Of a DNA stretch of 64,000 nucleotides, positions 60,862 to 64,000 are shown piece by piece. The stretch is from positions 62,001 to 126,000 of the forward strand of contig NZ_JACRTD010000004.1 in assembly GCF_014385085.1 (NCBI RefSeq), given 5' to 3'. The translations under genes were made by a program, and so were the position numbers. This stretch comes from Youxingia wuxianensis. Lineage in GTDB: Bacteria; Bacillota; Clostridia; Oscillospirales; Ruminococcaceae. Each line of letters begins with the position of its first letter. Within the stretch, counting starts at the first letter, position 1. The notes under the pieces are model-generated. The model had not been told where the DNA came from. It worked only from the letters and a program-made list of their open reading frames with translations, and ran no database searches.

Positions 60862-61815
60862 ATGAAGCTTTTAACCCGTGATCGGGAAAACGTACATTTT
60901 TTAATCGACCGGGGCAATCCCCCAAAAATTTCCATTAAACCGGGAGAGAAATTGGCGGTCCAGACTATCCGGGCGGACGATATGTACTTAAGCCGGGAAA
61001 ATCCCGTCTTCCGGGATCATGATCATGTAATGGAAGTGAGATCTAACCCGGTAACCGGACCAATTTATGTCGAAGGGGCAAAACCGGGGGACCGTTTGGC
61101 GGTAAAAATTGAAGATATCCGCCTGGGGGACTGCGGCAATGAAGGCTACTATACTTATGTGCCCGGCCAAGGGCTGTTTGCCAATCCTTTTTACCCAGAG
61201 TGTTACCCGCCTCAAACCGAATGGTGCGATGTAAGGGGGGATACCCTTACTCTGCGTATGGGAAACAGGGATATCCCCGTGGAAACCGAGCCGTTTATCG
61301 GCACCATCAGCGTGGCTATGAAGGAAGACGTTACTGCTTCCTACTGGTCCAGTAAGGAAATGCTGGGCAACGTGGACTGCCATCACATTAAAAAGGGAAG
61401 TACAATTGTGATGCCGGTGAATGTGGAAGGGGCCTTGCTTTCCCTGGGCGATCTGCACGCCAAACAGTGCGCCGGGGAGCTGTTGGGGTGCGCTGTTGAA
61501 TGCGACGGGGAAGTCACCCTTTCTGTAGAAATCATTCCATGGGACGATCCTTCGTATTTTGATTGGCCGCAGGTCAATACCCCGCGCTTTATCGGGTCTT
61601 TGGGATATAAGGACAACAACATTGAGCAGGCCATCCGCCATGCGGTATACGATATTATTAAGCGGGTGGAAAACGATTATCACGTACCGTTCATGGACGC
61701 GTACATGGTGGCGGGCCAATGCGTAAATATTGAAATTTGTCAGATGCTTCCCGGCGCCTGCGCCGTGCTGGCTACGTTGGACCGCCAGGTGTTAGCGCCC
61801 TTTAGCTGCAAGTAA
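60862..61815 (+). CDS. Acetamidase/formamidase-family protein
   Basis: A 317-residue FmdA/AmdA-type protein (FRDHDHVMEVRSNPVTGPIYVEGAKPGD in pieces: NPVTGPIYVEGAKPGDRL; LGNVDCHHIKKGSTIVMPV; LSLGDLHAKQ). The ATG at 60862 follows GAAGGAGG. The family hydrolyses short amides, but members also occur in sugar-acid operons with no clear amide. Here it may open or hydrolyse a derivative such as an amide or lactone of the transported acid; this is speculation. Confidence 0.88.
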   Translation: MKLLTRDRENVHFLIDRGNPPKISIKPGEKLAVQTIRADDMYLSRENPVFRDHDHVMEVRSNPVTGPIYVEGAKPGDRLAVKIEDIRLGDCGNEGYYTYVPGQGLFANPFYPECYPPQTEWCDVRGDTLTLRMGNRDIPVETEPFIGTISVAMKEDVTASYWSSKEMLGNVDCHHIKKGSTIVMPVNVEGALLSLGDLHAKQCAGELLGCAVECDGEVTLSVEIIPWDDPSYFDWPQVNTPRFIGSLGYKDNNIEQAIRHAVYDIIKRVENDYHVPFMDAYMVAGQCVNIEICQMLPGACAVLATLDRQVLAPFSCK

Positions 61816-61897
61816 AATAAAAAAACACAAGCAAAAGAGGTTTTCACTGGATAAACAGTAAATAAATCTTTTTATGTGTCAGAAAGGAACATCTGTA

Positions 61898-63046
61898 ATG
61901 CAAATTACAGCGATTAAATTATATACTGTCTTACCCAGATGGCAATTCCTGAAAATAGAAACGGACTCCGGCCTCTGCGGCTGGGGCGAGCCTGTCATCG
62001 AGGGCCGTGCTGCCACCGTACGGGCGGCGGTACAAGAGGCAGAAAACTACCTGATCGGAAAGGACCCAATGAATATTGAAGATCATTGGCAGGTGCTTTA
62101 CCGGGGTGGTTTTTACCGAGGCGGACCAGAAATGATGAGCGCCATTGCAGGAATTGACCAAGCACTTTGGGATATTAAGGGAAAATATTTTAATACGCCT
62201 ATCTACAATCTATTGGGCGGCAGATGCCGGGATAAATTAAAGGTGTACTGCTGGATTGGCGGCGACCGCCCCAGCGACGTGCTTTCCGCTGCCCGGGAAA
62301 AACTGTCCCAAGGGTATTCTGCAGTAAAAATGAATGCCACGGAAGAGATGCACTATATCGACAGCTTTAAAAAGGTAGACGCGGTGCTCCAACGGGTACA
62401 GGCGATCCGAGATGGGCTGGGATTTGATATGGATATAGCCATCGACTTTCACGGCCGAGTGCATAAAAGCATGGCCAAGGTACTGGCCAAAGAACTGGAC
62501 CAATATCGTCCTATGTTTATTGAAGAACCAGTACTAACCCAGAATATCGAGGCTCTGAAGGAGATTGTTAGGTATACCAGCGTCCCCATCGCCACCGGAG
62601 AACGGGCATTTTCCCGATGGGATTTCAAAAATATTCTGTCCGCCGGTTATGTGGATGTAATCCAGCCGGATCTTTCCCACGCGGGAGGAATTTCTGAGTG
62701 CAAAAAAATCGTGGCAATGGCGGAAGCTTACGACGTGGCAGTTGCTCCTCATTGTCCGCTGGGTCCCATTGCTCTATCCGCCTGCGTGCAGCTAGATATG
62801 TGTACCCCCAACGTATTTATTCAGGAGCAAAGCCTGGGCATACACTATAATCAGGGCGGAGATTTGTTGGACTATCTGAAAGATAAATCCCCCTTTGAAT
62901 ACAAAGATGGATTTATTGCGGTCCCCACTTTGCCCGGCCTAGGAATAGACATTGATGAAGAGAAGATCATTGAAATGGATAAGATCGGCCACAACTGGAA
63001 AAACCCTCTATGGCGGAATTTTGACGGTACCGTGGCTGAATGGTAA
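61898..63046 (+). CDS. dgoD: D-galactonate dehydratase
   Basis: A 382-residue enolase-superfamily enzyme, the same length as E. coli DgoD and similar throughout. The metal ligands Asp183, Glu209 and Glu235 and the catalytic bases His185 and His285 all fall at the positions of the E. coli enzyme (IDFHGRV, IEEPVL, GERAFSRWDF, PHCPLGPIALSA). The ATG at 61898 follows AAAGGA. It forms 2-keto-3-deoxy-D-galactonate from D-galactonate. Confidence 0.93.
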   Translation: MQITAIKLYTVLPRWQFLKIETDSGLCGWGEPVIEGRAATVRAAVQEAENYLIGKDPMNIEDHWQVLYRGGFYRGGPEMMSAIAGIDQALWDIKGKYFNTPIYNLLGGRCRDKLKVYCWIGGDRPSDVLSAAREKLSQGYSAVKMNATEEMHYIDSFKKVDAVLQRVQAIRDGLGFDMDIAIDFHGRVHKSMAKVLAKELDQYRPMFIEEPVLTQNIEALKEIVRYTSVPIATGERAFSRWDFKNILSAGYVDVIQPDLSHAGGISECKKIVAMAEAYDVAVAPHCPLGPIALSACVQLDMCTPNVFIQEQSLGIHYNQGGDLLDYLKDKSPFEYKDGFIAVPTLPGLGIDIDEEKIIEMDKIGHNWKNPLWRNFDGTVAEW

Positions 63047-63058
63047 TGGGGTGAAGGG

Positions 63059-63841
63059 ATGGAAATAAAACAGTTCAAGCAAAAACTCTCCCAGTACGGC
63101 GTATGCGGGCTGTTTATGAAAACCTGCGACGGCGCTTTTGTAGAAGCCGCCGCCGGCGGGGGGATGGATTTCTGTATTCTGGATACAGAACACGGCCCTG
63201 TTTCCTATGAAAATATGCAAAATTTAATCCGCGCCGCTGAGTGTGCTGGGATCCTTCCTATCGTCCGTGTCGCAGAGAACACTGAGGAGTACATCGGCAA
63301 GGCGCTGGACATTGGTGCGGCGGGAATCCAAGTCCCGCAGGTGTGCGATGAGAAAAGCGCCCGGGATGCCGTCACCTTCGCCAAGTTCTCCCCTCAGGGG
63401 CAGCGGGGGGTGTGCCGGTTTGTTAGGGCGGCCAATTATTCCGCCTTGGACAAATTCGAGTATTTCAGACAGGCCAACGAAACTATTGTGATCCTGCAGA
63501 TTGAAGGAGAAGAGGGCGTTCGCAACCTTCCGGAGATACTGCAGGTCCCTGGGATCGACGTAATTTTTGTGGGGCCCTACGATCTGTCTCAGTCTTTGGG
63601 CGTAACCGGACAGGTAACGCATCCTTTGGTGGTGGAGAAAATAAAGGAGATCATCTGTTTGGCCCAGGAGCGCGGGATCACGGTGGGGACCTTTGTAGAT
63701 TCTGTAAAGGAAGGGCTCCGCTGGAAACAGGAGGGGGTAAAATATATCGCCCACTCTGTGGATGTGGGGATTTTCTATGAAGCCTGCCGGGACGTGGCCA
63801 ACGGACTTTCCTGTGTTTGCACAAATGGTTCTCTCGTTTAA
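63059..63841 (+). CDS. HpcH/HpaI-family 2-keto-3-deoxy acid aldolase
   Basis: A 260-residue class II pyruvate aldolase of the GarL/HpaI family: His45 in LDTEHGP, Arg70 in PIVRVAEN, metal ligands Glu149 in LQIEGEEG and Asp175 in VGPYDLSQSLG. After DgoD it would cleave unphosphorylated 2-keto-3-deoxy-galactonate to pyruvate and an aldehyde, replacing the DgoK-DgoA pair of E. coli. It lies 12 bases after dgoD. Confidence 0.9.
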   Translation: MEIKQFKQKLSQYGVCGLFMKTCDGAFVEAAAGGGMDFCILDTEHGPVSYENMQNLIRAAECAGILPIVRVAENTEEYIGKALDIGAAGIQVPQVCDEKSARDAVTFAKFSPQGQRGVCRFVRAANYSALDKFEYFRQANETIVILQIEGEEGVRNLPEILQVPGIDVIFVGPYDLSQSLGVTGQVTHPLVVEKIKEIICLAQERGITVGTFVDSVKEGLRWKQEGVKYIAHSVDVGIFYEACRDVANGLSCVCTNGSLV

Positions 63842-63856
63842 TTTTATTTTTTCTAT

Positions 63857-63886
63857 GGGCGCCTTTCACAGGCGCCTGTTTTTTTA
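63857..63886 (+). terminator. Rho-independent terminator of the galactonate-type operon
   Basis: A 7-bp G+C stem (63858-63864 with 63870-63876) with a long T-run. The remaining bases to 64000 show no gene. Confidence 0.85.
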
Positions 63887-64000
63887 TAGGAACATTTTTT
63901 CCTTTTTGTTGTGGGAATTTTACAAAGACAAAAACCGATTTACCAAAGGTCCTCCAAACTTTTACTTTTCTGCTTGCGGTTTCTATTTTAGGATGTTATC

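Overview
The window looks like a chromosome segment from an anaerobic, gut-type Firmicute of the class Clostridia, probably Oscillospirales (inference from gene content). The signs are AGGAGG-type ribosome sites with frequent GTG/TTG starts, a Firmicutes-type EutV/EutW ethanolamine locus, a membrane pyrophosphatase, FeoAB with a FeoB-associated Cys-rich peptide, and many GntR-controlled sugar and sugar-acid operons. No rRNA, intact tRNA, CRISPR array or intact transposon was seen.

Layout. 1-1.6 kb: broken mobile-element debris (an accessory-element protein, a truncated cyclophilin-like domain, a lipoprotein start, a serine-recombinase tail). 1.6-4.6 kb: exonuclease III, a cysteine-synthase-like PLP enzyme, an iron alcohol dehydrogenase. 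4.8-10.2 kb: a fructosamine (Amadori product)-like catabolic operon (FrlC-like epimerase, NhaC-type transporter, FrlB-like SIS deglycase) divergent from two tandem GntR/UTRA regulators; no kinase is present. 10.3-21.5 kb: a lipoprotein, MnmM, a KdpDE-like two-component pair, H+-pyrophosphatase with a long leader, and a ferrous-iron operon (two FeoA, FeoB, FeoB-associated peptide) facing a DtxR/IdeR-type regulator with three matching palindromes.

21.6-35.7 kb is the centrepiece: one 14-kb minus-strand ethanolamine-utilisation microcompartment operon in the order eutV-A-B-C-L-E-M-M-T-pduL-(unnamed eut gene)-N-pduS-pduT-S-P-W. The leader of eutV folds as an ANTAR-type double hairpin overlapping a terminator. 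Ethanolamine would be split by EutBC (reactivated by EutA, cofactor made by EutT), acetaldehyde oxidised by EutE and acetyl-CoA converted to acetyl phosphate by PduL, inside a shell of EutL/M/N/S and an Fe-S trimer, with PduS as an electron gate. eutH, eutG and eutQ are not in the window.

35.8-50.5 kb is mixed: a zinc-ribbon membrane protein, a candidate small RNA, structured intergenic DNA, an acetyltransferase, a convergent restriction-modification set (D12 methylase; beta-class methylase plus endonuclease), housekeeping genes (Spx/ArsC-like, YwbE, hydrolase, AlaX, B3/B4 protein, ACT protein), an ECF sigma/anti-sigma pair, CYTH, a methylase fragment, an unknown two-winged-helix-like protein, an XRE regulator, MGMT-like, YaaA and NUDIX genes.

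50.6-64 kb: an L-xylulose-type pentulose operon (FGGY kinase, ribulose-phosphate-epimerase-like, UlaE-like 3-epimerase, UlaF/SgbE-like 4-epimerase) next to a second pair of GntR/UTRA regulators, then a plus-strand D-galactonate-type operon (FCD regulator, sugar ABC transporter without ATPase, acetamidase-family protein, DgoD dehydratase, HpaI-type aldolase).
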